Source: Gemmatimonadota bacterium
GTDB lineage: Bacteria; JAAXHH01
Direction: 5' to 3'
NCBI GenBank assembly: GCA_026713285.1
Contig: JAPOOT010000312.1
Span: 1 to 5,762 of the forward strand
Length of the DNA: 5,762 nucleotides
A program made the translations under genes and the position numbers. The notes beneath the pieces are model-generated. The model was not told the origin of the DNA, made no database searches, and worked only from the letters and a program-made list of their open reading frames with translations. Positions 1-5,454 of the stretch are shown piece by piece. Positions within the stretch are counted from its first letter, which is position 1. Every line of letters starts with the position of its first letter.

Positions 1-1695
1 ATGGACGGGGTGCTGGACGAGGGCATATGGCAGAACGCCCTGGCGGCCAGCGGTTTCACCCAGCAGCGTCCCGACGAAGGGCAGCCCTCGTCCGAGCGGA
101 CCGAGGTGCGGGTCCTCTACGACGAGCAGACCCTGTACATCGGCGTATGGGCTTACGACTCGGACCCTTCCCGGATCATCGCCACCCAGATGGCCCGGGA
201 CGGCGACCTGGCCGACGACGACTACTTCCAGATTATCCTGGATACGTATATGGACCGGCAGAACGGCATTCTCTTCGCCACCAATCCCGACGGCGCCCGC
301 TATGACGCCCAGGTCCGCAACGAAGGCCGGTCAGAGGGCCGCTTCAATACCAACGTCCTGACGGACTGGAACGGCGTGTGGGACGTATACACCTCCCGGA
401 ACGAAGAGGGGTGGTACGCCGAGATGGCCATTCCCTGGAGCACGCTGCGCTTTGAAACCGGCGATGATGTCAATTTCGGTATAAACCTGGAGCGCCAGAT
501 CCGCCGCCGCAACGAACAGGCCTTCTGGGCGCCCGTCATCCGGCCTTTCAACATCTCCCAGGTGTCGGTTGCCGGGACCCTGTCGGGCATGAACCTTACG
601 CGGCACGACCACCGCTACCTGCAGGTCACCCCCTATTCCCTGGGCGGCGCAACCTGGACGTTCCAGCCCGGGACGACCGAACGGGACGACGACTTCGACG
701 GCGGGGTGGACGTAAAGTACGGCCTGACCAACAACCTGTCGCTCGACCTGACGTACAACACGGACTTCTCCCAGGTGGAAGTGGACGACGCGCAGGTCAA
801 CCTCACCCAGTTCAACCTGTTCTTTCCCGAAAAGCGCGCTTTTTTCCTCGAGAACGCCGGCCTGTTCCGCTTCGGCGTGGCCCGGGAGACGGAGTTGTTC
901 TACAGCCGGAACGTCGGCCTGGTGCGCGACGCAGGCGGAACCTTGAGACAGGTGCCGATAACCGGCGGCGGCCGCCTGACCGGCAAGGCCGATCGCACGA
1001 ACCTGGGCTTGCTGCTCATGCGGACGGGTGACGAGCGGTTCGGGGACAACAAGATCGAGGACAATATCTACGCCGTGGCGCGGGTCAGCCAGGACGTGGG
1101 CGAGAAATCAAACGTCGGGTTCATTCTGACCAATCAGCGGGTCGGCGGAGGGGACTACAACCGGGCGGCCGGCGCCGATTTCAACCTGGCCATCGGACCG
1201 AAGTTTGCCGTTAGCGGTTTCCTGGCGGGAACCACCTACCAGGCAGGAGAGAACAGCGAATCGGGCTTCGCAGGACGGCTGTGGTCGCGCTGGAACGGTC
1301 CGCTGTGGCAGTTCGAGGGTCTCTACATGGGCGTGTCCGAGTTCTTCGATCCCGGTATGGGTTTTTTCAGCCGCAGGTCCCTGGCCCGGAATTTCGGCGG
1401 GTTTCACGAGGTTTCCGCCCGTGCGTTCTTTACCCCCGAGCCCACAAACAGCATTGTCCGGCGGTATTTTCCCCACGTCGTGCTGTCCGCCACTTTCGGG
1501 GACGACGGCACGCAACTGACCCGGCGGGAACACTACCACTGGGAGTTGTTCTTTACAGGGGCGAACAGGCGGGGATCACGCTGGACCGCGCATACCGTCG
1601 AATCAGCACGGACACCCGGCCCATCCTGGGCGTCAAGTTGCCGGTGGGGAATTACACCGATGCGTCAACGCGCATGCACTACACGACGAACCTGA
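1..1695 (+). CDS. DUF5916 protein, N-terminal part (5' partial, frameshifted)
   Basis: Predicted outer-membrane protein made of a family-9 carbohydrate-binding-like domain followed by a DUF5916 beta-barrel; the family's substrate is unknown. Residues 1 to about 200 fit the CBM9-like fold: it opens with DGVLDEGIW, then has VRVLYDEQTLYIGVWAYDSD and WYAEMAIPWSTLRF. From about residue 205 the barrel begins, with the family hallmark near residues 240-290: a KYGLTNNLSLDLTYNTDFSQ-type strand, then VDDAQVNLTQF and FFPEKRAFFLENAGLF. The ATG at base 1 is probably an internal Met, because family members normally have a signal peptide and short linker before the DGxLDE motif; the true start lies upstream of the window. 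Family-like sequence ends at about codon 520 (near 1558). The rest of this frame, to the TGA at 1693-1695, is Arg/Thr-rich and looks out of frame. The barrel resumes one base back, in the frame that ends at 2123. Joined, the two parts give about 707 residues plus the missing N-terminus. Domain assignment is confident; ligand and role are unknown. Confidence 0.85.
   Translation: MDGVLDEGIWQNALAASGFTQQRPDEGQPSSERTEVRVLYDEQTLYIGVWAYDSDPSRIIATQMARDGDLADDDYFQIILDTYMDRQNGILFATNPDGARYDAQVRNEGRSEGRFNTNVLTDWNGVWDVYTSRNEEGWYAEMAIPWSTLRFETGDDVNFGINLERQIRRRNEQAFWAPVIRPFNISQVSVAGTLSGMNLTRHDHRYLQVTPYSLGGATWTFQPGTTERDDDFDGGVDVKYGLTNNLSLDLTYNTDFSQVEVDDAQVNLTQFNLFFPEKRAFFLENAGLFRFGVARETELFYSRNVGLVRDAGGTLRQVPITGGGRLTGKADRTNLGLLLMRTGDERFGDNKIEDNIYAVARVSQDVGEKSNVGFILTNQRVGGGDYNRAAGADFNLAIGPKFAVSGFLAGTTYQAGENSESGFAGRLWSRWNGPLWQFEGLYMGVSEFFDPGMGFFSRRSLARNFGGFHEVSARAFFTPEPTNSIVRRYFPHVVLSATFGDDGTQLTRREHYHWELFFTGANRRGSRWTAHTVESARTPGPSWASSCRWGITPMRQRACTTRRT
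1555..1565 (+). other. Apparent -1 frameshift site in the DUF5916 gene
   Basis: Protein-like sequence switches from frame 1 (HYHWELFFTG) to frame 3 (GEQAGITLDRAY) at the run of four G at 1558-1561. Adding one G there would restore a single open frame reading FFTGGEQAGITLD, so one missing base explains the break. No canonical X-XXY-YYZ slippery heptamer is present at the junction, so programmed frameshifting is less likely than a sequencing or assembly error, or a true loss-of-function indel. Confidence 0.75.
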
Positions 1696-2123
1696 GCAAG
1701 CCGCTGTTCGCCGACTTTCAGCTTATCCTGGGACAATACATCAACGGCGACCGCCGCTCGCTGAATCTCGAAGGCGGCGTGCGCACCGGGTCGAAGTTCG
1801 CGATCGGACCCCGGTACGAGCTGAACGACGTGACGCTCACCGATACCGCCAACATGAAGCGGGAGGTCACCACCCACCTCTTCGGCGTAAGGACCAGCTA
1901 TTCCTTTTCACCCGATGTGTCGCTCAACGCGCTGGTGCAGTGGGATACCAACCGGGACCGGTTCGTATCGAATTTGCGGTTCAACTACATCATCAGTCCC
2001 GGCAGCAATCTTTACATCGTGTACAACGAGAACCGCGACAACGGGGACATGACCGACGCCCTGCTGGGCGACCCGCTGGATCGGACGCTGATCGTCAAAC
2101 TGGCCTACCTGTTCGATATGTGA
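1560..2123 (+). CDS. DUF5916 protein, C-terminal barrel part (separated by frameshift)
   Basis: This is the C-terminal portion of the same outer-membrane barrel, read in the -1 frame relative to the upstream part. About 187 residues run from GEQAGITLDRAYRRIS to the TGA at 2121-2123. They alternate short aromatic/hydrophobic strands and polar turns, for example FADFQLILGQYINGD, FAIGPRYELNDVTLTD, HLFGVRTSYSFSPDVSLNAL, LRFNYIISPGSNLYIVYNEN and the ending LIVKLAYLFDM. A closing strand that ends in an aromatic or hydrophobic residue is typical of outer-membrane barrels and of DUF5916 proteins. The left boundary is the inferred frameshift point, not a start codon. The frame stays open further upstream (to at least 1281), but that stretch overlaps family-like sequence in the other frame and is not expected to be translated. 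No ribosome-binding site or start supports independent expression. Confidence 0.8.
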   Translation, partial: GEQAGITLDRAYRRISTDTRPILGVKLPVGNYTDASTRMHYTTNLSKPLFADFQLILGQYINGDRRSLNLEGGVRTGSKFAIGPRYELNDVTLTDTANMKREVTTHLFGVRTSYSFSPDVSLNALVQWDTNRDRFVSNLRFNYIISPGSNLYIVYNENRDNGDMTDALLGDPLDRTLIVKLAYLFDM

Positions 2124-2138
2124 TGAAATCGCATTTCA
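2124..2138 (+). other. Short perfect inverted repeat just after the DUF5916 stop
   Basis: TGAAAT (2124-2129) and ATTTCA (2133-2138) form a perfect 6-bp stem with a 3-nt CGC loop, beginning directly after the TGA. The stem is AT-rich and no T-run follows, so it is at best a weak transcription end or mRNA-end structure. It may be chance. Confidence 0.25.
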
Positions 2139-2166
2139 GGTCGGATCTTCGCGCGGCCGTGTCCGG

Positions 2167-2255
2167 GTCGCAACGCGAGGCCAGGTCGTAGCGTGCGGCC
2201 AGGTCGCAGCGTGCGGCCGGTTTGCACACGCAGCCGGGTCGCAACGCGCGGCCGG
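2167..2255. repeat. Degenerate 18-bp tandem repeat array, about five copies
   Basis: Units start at 2167, 2185, 2203, 2221 and 2238. The first is gtcgcaacgcgaggccag, the third gtcgcagcgtgcggccgg and the fifth gtcgcaacgcgcggccgg. The fourth is 17 bp and the most diverged. A decayed partial unit begins at 2256 (gtccgcaa). The array fills much of the 204-nt gap between the DUF5916 and DUF2237 genes. It can be read through on either strand because 18 is a multiple of three, but neither reading resembles a known protein, so I treat it as noncoding. Confidence 0.8.
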
Positions 2256-2327
2256 GTCCGCAAACGGTGGCGCCAAAAAGCCTTCCTGCAGTCCGACTCG
2301 GGACCACTACATGATCGGGATCACTTC

Positions 2328-2687
2328 ATGAACGTACTCGGCGGAACACTCACAGGATGTTCGACAGACCCCCTTACCGGGTTCTACCGCGACGGCGCAT
2401 GCAATACCGGGTCGGGCGATGCCGGCGTCCACGCCGTCTGCACGGTTATGACCGAGGAGTTCCTGGTCTTTTCCAAGGCGTCCGGAAACGATCTCAGCAC
2501 GCCTGTGCCGGCCTTCGGCTTCCAGGGCCTCAAACCCGGCGACCGCTGGTGCGTGTGCGTGAACCGATGGAAAGAGGCCTACGACGCGGGCGTGGCGGCG
2601 CCGGTGGTGCTGAGCGCCACCCACATCATGGCCCTGGAGTTCGTGACGCTGGACGAATTGCGGGCCTGTGCGGTGGAAGAGGCCTAG
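2328..2687 (+). CDS. DUF2237 family protein
   Basis: A small 119-residue soluble protein of the DUF2237 family, whose biochemical role is not established. The family signature covers nearly the whole length: NVLGG (2-6), CSTDPLTGFYRDGACNTG (11-28), a VCTVMTEEFLVFSK stretch (37-50), GNDLSTP (53-59), FGFQGLKPGDRWCVC (63-77), RWKEAYDAGVAAPVVLSATH (80-99) and LEFV (103-106). It has six cysteines (11, 25, 38, 75, 77, 114) and histidines at 35 and 99; the CxC at 75-77 could bind a metal or be redox active, but that is inference. The ATG at 2328 is chosen because homology begins immediately after it. The frame is open upstream to a GTG at 2193, but that extension runs through the 18-bp repeat array and is not family-like. 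The Shine-Dalgarno match is weak (cggga near 2316). The stop lies inside a short tandem repeat. It looks like a stand-alone gene. Confidence 0.9.
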   Translation: MNVLGGTLTGCSTDPLTGFYRDGACNTGSGDAGVHAVCTVMTEEFLVFSKASGNDLSTPVPAFGFQGLKPGDRWCVCVNRWKEAYDAGVAAPVVLSATHIMALEFVTLDELRACAVEEA

Positions 2688-2720
2688 GAAGAACCTAGGA
2701 AGAAGCTAGGAAGAGGCGTA
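2675..2720. repeat. Four-copy 11/12-bp tandem repeat spanning the DUF2237 stop
   Basis: Units are ggaagaggccta (2675-2686), ggaagaaccta (2687-2697), ggaagaagcta (2698-2708) and ggaagaggcgta (2709-2720). The first unit encodes the last residues of the DUF2237 protein and the first two bases of its TAG stop at 2685-2687. The other three lie in the 3' untranslated region. It looks like local slippage duplication of the gene's 3' end. Confidence 0.75.
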
Positions 2721-2740
2721 GGCTGATCTGTTTTATTTCC

Positions 2741-2769
2741 TTGATTTTACCGGACGTACTCATTAAATT
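2741..2769 (+). promoter_or_regulatory. Candidate sigma70 promoter for rpmG-rpmB-moaB
   Basis: A TTGATT -35-like hexamer (2741-2746) is followed after 17 bp by TAAATT (2764-2769); each matches the E. coli consensus at four of six positions. The stretch is clearly AT-richer than its surroundings and lies 57 bp upstream of the rpmG start, in the only sizeable gap before the ribosomal genes. Promoter consensus in this lineage is not known to me (some FCB bacteria use a different -7/-33 pattern), so this is tentative. Confidence 0.35.
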
Positions 2770-2825
2770 TGAGCGCTGATTGTTAAAACCGGCATTCTGA
2801 AGATACGTTCGTCTGGGAGTACAGC

Positions 2826-2987
2826 ATGGCCAAGAGCAAAAACCGTGACCTCGTAAAACTCAAGAGCACGGAAAGCGCACATTGCTACTACACGAAGAAG
2901 AACCGGCGTAATACGACCGCCCGCGTGGAACTCAAGAAATACGATCCCACGCTGCGGCGGCACGTCATGTACCGGGAGACGCGGTAA
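2826..2987 (+). CDS. rpmG: 50S ribosomal protein L33
   Basis: A 53-residue basic protein of the large ribosomal subunit, normal in length for bacterial L33. Recognisable sequence runs from MAKSKNRDLVKLKSTES through YYTKKNRRNTTARVELKKYD to HVMYRE. It is the cysteine-poor (C-) form. Where zinc-binding L33 has CxxC the sequence reads SxxS (STES, residues 14-17), and the later KKYC position is KKYD; one unrelated Cys is at residue 20. Zinc binding is therefore not expected. The start is supported by a GGGAG Shine-Dalgarno at 2815-2819, six bases before the ATG. rpmB follows after 23 nt, so the two are very probably co-transcribed and co-regulated as ribosomal genes. Confidence 0.95.
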   Translation: MAKSKNRDLVKLKSTESAHCYYTKKNRRNTTARVELKKYDPTLRRHVMYRETR

Positions 2988-3010
2988 CGGCGTTCCTGGA
3001 GGTTTACCCC

Positions 3011-3250
3011 ATGTCAAGAAAATGCAAGTTGACCGGAAAAGGACCCCTGGTCGGCTTCAACATTTCCCACGCCCATAACAAGACCAAGCGGCGTCAATAT
3101 CCCAATCTCCAGCTGAAGCGTATATACGTGCCCGAACTGGGCCGGACGGTGCGCATCAGGATGTCCGTCAGCGCCCTGCGGACGGTCACGAAGATCGGGC
3201 TGATGCCTTTCCTGAAGAAACAGGGACTGCGGCTGAAGGACGTGCTGTAG
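3011..3250 (+). CDS. rpmB: 50S ribosomal protein L28
   Basis: A 79-residue basic protein of the large ribosomal subunit, typical for L28. The N-terminal signature is complete: SRKCKLTGKGPLVGFNISHA followed by HNKTKRRQYPNLQ, then RIYVPELGRTVRIRMSVSALRTVTKIG. A strong GGAGG Shine-Dalgarno at 2998-3002 lies eight bases before the ATG. It sits 23 nt after rpmG and 11 nt before the moaB-like gene, so all three are probably one transcript. The order here is L33 then L28, the reverse of the E. coli rpmB-rpmG arrangement. Confidence 0.97.
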   Translation: MSRKCKLTGKGPLVGFNISHAHNKTKRRQYPNLQLKRIYVPELGRTVRIRMSVSALRTVTKIGLMPFLKKQGLRLKDVL

Positions 3251-3261
3251 AATCCGGTCTC

Positions 3262-3777
3262 ATGTCATCTAAAAGCGCTTCGTTCCACAAATCCCTCGCC
3301 GCCGAGCGCGGGCCGCTGGGCGTCGCCGTCGTAACGGTGAGCGATTCCCGCACGCCTGAAACAGATACCAACGGCAATTTCCTCAAGGGGTGCATCGAAG
3401 AAGCGGGCCACCGGGTCGCCGGCTACCAGTTGATCCGGGACGAGCCGGACGAGGTGGCGGTCGCCCTTGAAGCGTCGACCGGCGAGGACGTGCAGGTCGT
3501 GATATTCAATGGGGGTACCGGGATCTCCCGGCGGGACAGGACCTTCGACGTGCTGGACCGCAAGCTGGAAAAGACCCTTCCCGGATTTGGCGAGATCTTT
3601 CGCATGCTCAGTTACGAACAGGTCGGTTCCGCGGCCATGATGTCCCGCGCCACGGCAGGCGTGTACCGCGACACGGTGGTCATCTCCACGCCCGGTTCTC
3701 CCGCCGCGGTGAAACTCGCCTGGGAGAAACTGATCGCACCGGAAGTCTCCCACATGGGCTGGGAACTGACCCGGTAG
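3262..3777 (+). CDS. moaB: MoaB/MogA family molybdopterin biosynthesis protein
   Basis: A 171-residue cytoplasmic protein of the MoaB/MogA molybdopterin-binding family. Family members with this activity adenylylate molybdopterin before molybdate insertion; whether this copy does so is not shown by sequence alone. Visible motifs are VAVVTVSDSR (21-30), the GGTG pterin-binding loop in NGGTGISRRD (83-92), PGFGEIFRMLSYEQVG (107-122), SRATAG (128-133) and STPGSP (142-147). The conserved acidic residue after the GGTG loop is present (Asp92). Length and the SYEQVGSAAMMSRA-type stretch fit MoaB better than the longer MogA-gephyrin fusions. The ATG at 3262 is 11 nt after the rpmB stop and has no clear Shine-Dalgarno, so translation may be coupled to rpmB. 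No other molybdenum cofactor gene is in the window. Confidence 0.9.
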   Translation: MSSKSASFHKSLAAERGPLGVAVVTVSDSRTPETDTNGNFLKGCIEEAGHRVAGYQLIRDEPDEVAVALEASTGEDVQVVIFNGGTGISRRDRTFDVLDRKLEKTLPGFGEIFRMLSYEQVGSAAMMSRATAGVYRDTVVISTPGSPAAVKLAWEKLIAPEVSHMGWELTR

Positions 3778-3904
3778 TCGCCGCAGGTTGCCGCCAGCCG
3801 CCGCAAGCTTCCGCGGACCGGGAACCGAACTGGTGGTCTTCGATGACGGGAACCTGCCCCTGATCGCCGCGGATCGGATCATTTCAGAAACCGTAACTAC
3901 CCAC

Positions 3905-3909
3905 GGAGG
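3905..3909 (+). promoter_or_regulatory. Shine-Dalgarno site fixing the M28 peptidase start
   Basis: A perfect GGAGG five bases before the ATG at 3915 favours that start over the in-frame ATG at 3939 (Met9). The later ATG would also leave a complete signal peptide but has no comparable site. Confidence 0.75.
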
Positions 3910-3914
3910 TCTTC

Positions 3915-5432
3915 ATGCTTTCTCCGCACCAAGGCAACATGCTTGGGATCGCGCGCAAGGCGATCCTGCCCTTTTCTCTGTCCCTTATCCTGGCGGCCGC
4001 ACTCGCTTTCTCGCTGGCGATTTCGGCTACCTTTCCTCTTGAAGTCCGCGCCCAGACCCAGACCGAGGACGAGCAGACCCAGACCCAGACCCAGACCCAG
4101 ACCGAGGACGAGCAGACTGTCACCGCCATCTTCAATGAACGATTGACGACAGGCGAGATGTATTACCTCCTTGAAGACCTGTGCAAGAACATCGGACCGC
4201 GCCTGAGTGGTTCCGAAGGCGCAGAACGGGCCGTCGCATGGGCCAAAGAGGTGATGGAAGGCTACGGATTCGACCGCGTGTACCTCCAGGAAGTCATGGT
4301 GCCCCATTGGGAACGGGGCGATCCGGAGCAGGTGCGGATCGTCGACGTCGAGGGCGGCATGATCGAACTGCGCGCCCTGGCCATTGGCGGCTCGGTGCCG
4401 ACCGCGCAGACGGGGATTACGGCTCCGGTGGTCGTGGTCCACTCCCTCGAAGAAGTAGAGGAACTCGGACGCGATGCCATTGAAGGGAAGATCGTTTTCT
4501 ATAACCGTGCGTTCGACCAGACCGTGATCGGAACCGGAGCCGGATATGGCGGGGCGGTGGGCCAGCGGGCCGCCGGTCCGTCCCAGGCGGCGAAGTTCGG
4601 CGCCGTGGGCGTCGTAATCCGTTCGGTCGCCTCTAACTTCGACGACGCCCCCCACACCGGCGGCCTGCGCTATCTCGCGGCCGTGGAGCGCATCCCCGCC
4701 GCGGCGCTGGGTTTCCAATCCGCCGACCGGCTGGTCCGGGTGCTCGAGGAGCAGCCCGATGCCCGGCTTTTCATGCACCTTTCCAGCAAGTGGCATCCCG
4801 ACGCCCTGTCGCATAACGTGATCGGCGAGATCCGGGGCAGCGAACGGCCGAACGAGATCATCCTGGTGGGCGGCCACCTCGATTCATGGGACGTGTCCGA
4901 AGGCGCCCATGACGACGGCGCGGGCAGCGTCCACGCCATTGGTGTGCTGCGTACCTTCATGAAACTGGGCATACGGCCGCGGCACACCATCCGGGCCGTC
5001 CTGTTCATGAACGAGGAGAATGGCCTCCGCGGCGGCATCAAGTACGCCGAGGTGGCGAAGGAAACGGGTGAGAAGCACCTGATCGCCCTCGAGAGCGACG
5101 CGGGCGGATTCAGTCCCAGGGGATTCGGCGCGTCCGTCGACGATGATGTCCTCGAACGGTTCCGCTCGTGGCTGCCCCTCTTTCCCCAGAACACGATCTC
5201 CTACATCAACAAGGGCGGCGGCGGGGCCGACATCGGTCCCCTGCGCAGGGAGACCGGTACACCGACCATCGGGTTCATCCCGGATTCGCAGCGGGCGTTC
5301 GACTACCACCACGCGCCCACCGACGTCTTCGAGGCGGTGAACCGCCGGGAGCTGGAACTGGGCGGCGCGTCTATCGCCACGCTCATCTACCTGATCGACA
5401 AGTACGGTCTCAAGGACGAGATGGCCCAGTAA
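3915..5432 (+). CDS. Secreted M28 family metallopeptidase, carboxypeptidase Q-like
   Basis: A 505-residue exported zinc exopeptidase resembling carboxypeptidase Q (plasma glutamate carboxypeptidase) in peptidase family M28; it probably trims small peptides outside the cytoplasm. Residues 1-46 form a signal peptide: RK at 14-15, a long hydrophobic core, and likely cleavage after VRA46. A Gln-Thr/acidic repeat follows at 47-68. The propeptide/N-terminal region has NIGPRLSGS (92-100) and VPHWERG (129-135). A PA-like inserted region covers about 165-290, with IRSVAS (235-240) and PHTGG (246-250). The catalytic domain has GGHLDSWDV (319-327; ligand His321), DDGAG with bridging Asp333, NEENG with catalytic Glu367 and ligand Glu368, ESDAG with Asp395, and a last His ligand in YHHAPTD (465/466). 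All expected two-zinc ligands are present, so it should be active. The DUF6702 gene starts within about 22 nt of the stop and is probably co-transcribed. Substrate preference is inferred from the family. Confidence 0.93.
   Translation: MLSPHQGNMLGIARKAILPFSLSLILAAALAFSLAISATFPLEVRAQTQTEDEQTQTQTQTQTEDEQTVTAIFNERLTTGEMYYLLEDLCKNIGPRLSGSEGAERAVAWAKEVMEGYGFDRVYLQEVMVPHWERGDPEQVRIVDVEGGMIELRALAIGGSVPTAQTGITAPVVVVHSLEEVEELGRDAIEGKIVFYNRAFDQTVIGTGAGYGGAVGQRAAGPSQAAKFGAVGVVIRSVASNFDDAPHTGGLRYLAAVERIPAAALGFQSADRLVRVLEEQPDARLFMHLSSKWHPDALSHNVIGEIRGSERPNEIILVGGHLDSWDVSEGAHDDGAGSVHAIGVLRTFMKLGIRPRHTIRAVLFMNEENGLRGGIKYAEVAKETGEKHLIALESDAGGFSPRGFGASVDDDVLERFRSWLPLFPQNTISYINKGGGGADIGPLRRETGTPTIGFIPDSQRAFDYHHAPTDVFEAVNRRELELGGASIATLIYLIDKYGLKDEMAQ
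4053..4118. repeat. Gln-Thr coding tandem repeat after the M28 signal peptide
   Basis: A 6-bp cagacc unit is repeated within a larger duplication. The 9-residue block QTQTEDEQT occurs at residues 47-55 and again at 60-68, joined by two extra QT pairs. The first repeat residue is the predicted mature N-terminus. The tract is polar, acidic at intervals and probably disordered. Expansion or contraction in whole units keeps the frame. Confidence 0.85.
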
Positions 5433-5442
5433 GATGCCCGGT

Positions 5443-5451
5443 AGGAAGAGG
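5443..5451 (+). promoter_or_regulatory. Shine-Dalgarno-like site for the DUF6702 gene
   Basis: The purine run AGGAAGAGG, with its AGGA core at 5443-5446 and eight bases to the ATG at 5455, favours that start. The in-frame ATG at 5434, two bases after the M28 stop, has no such site but would only add MPGRKRV to the front. Confidence 0.5.
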
Positions 5452-5454
5452 GTG

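Noticed and set aside
2167..2255. CRISPR array
   Set aside because: The units are directly adjacent 18-bp copies with no unique spacers between them, and there are no cas genes.
2193..2327. GTG-start N-terminal extension of the DUF2237 protein
   Set aside because: It reads through the noncoding tandem array, is Arg-rich and low complexity, and DUF2237 homology begins exactly after the ATG at 2328.
3786..3808. GC-rich imperfect inverted repeat after moaB as a possible terminator
   Set aside because: The 9-bp arms (3786-3794 and 3800-3808) have two mismatches and no T-run follows, so it does not meet the usual intrinsic terminator pattern in a GC-rich background.
3265..3882. 205-residue minus-strand open frame opposite the moaB gene
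   Set aside because: It is antisense to a well-supported MoaB-family gene, with Arg/Gly-rich composition typical of GC-rich shadow frames and no recognisable domain.
3788..4042. 84-residue plus-strand open frame between moaB and the M28 gene
   Set aside because: It overlaps the M28 start and signal peptide in another frame, has no ribosome-binding site, and shows no recognisable family. The 137-nt gap 3778-3914 otherwise appears noncoding.
3897..4877. Long 326-residue minus-strand open frame opposite the M28 gene
   Set aside because: It is antisense to a clear peptidase with all catalytic motifs. Long antisense frames are expected in GC-rich coding DNA, and its sequence (including a GLGLGL run opposite the QT repeat) resembles no family.
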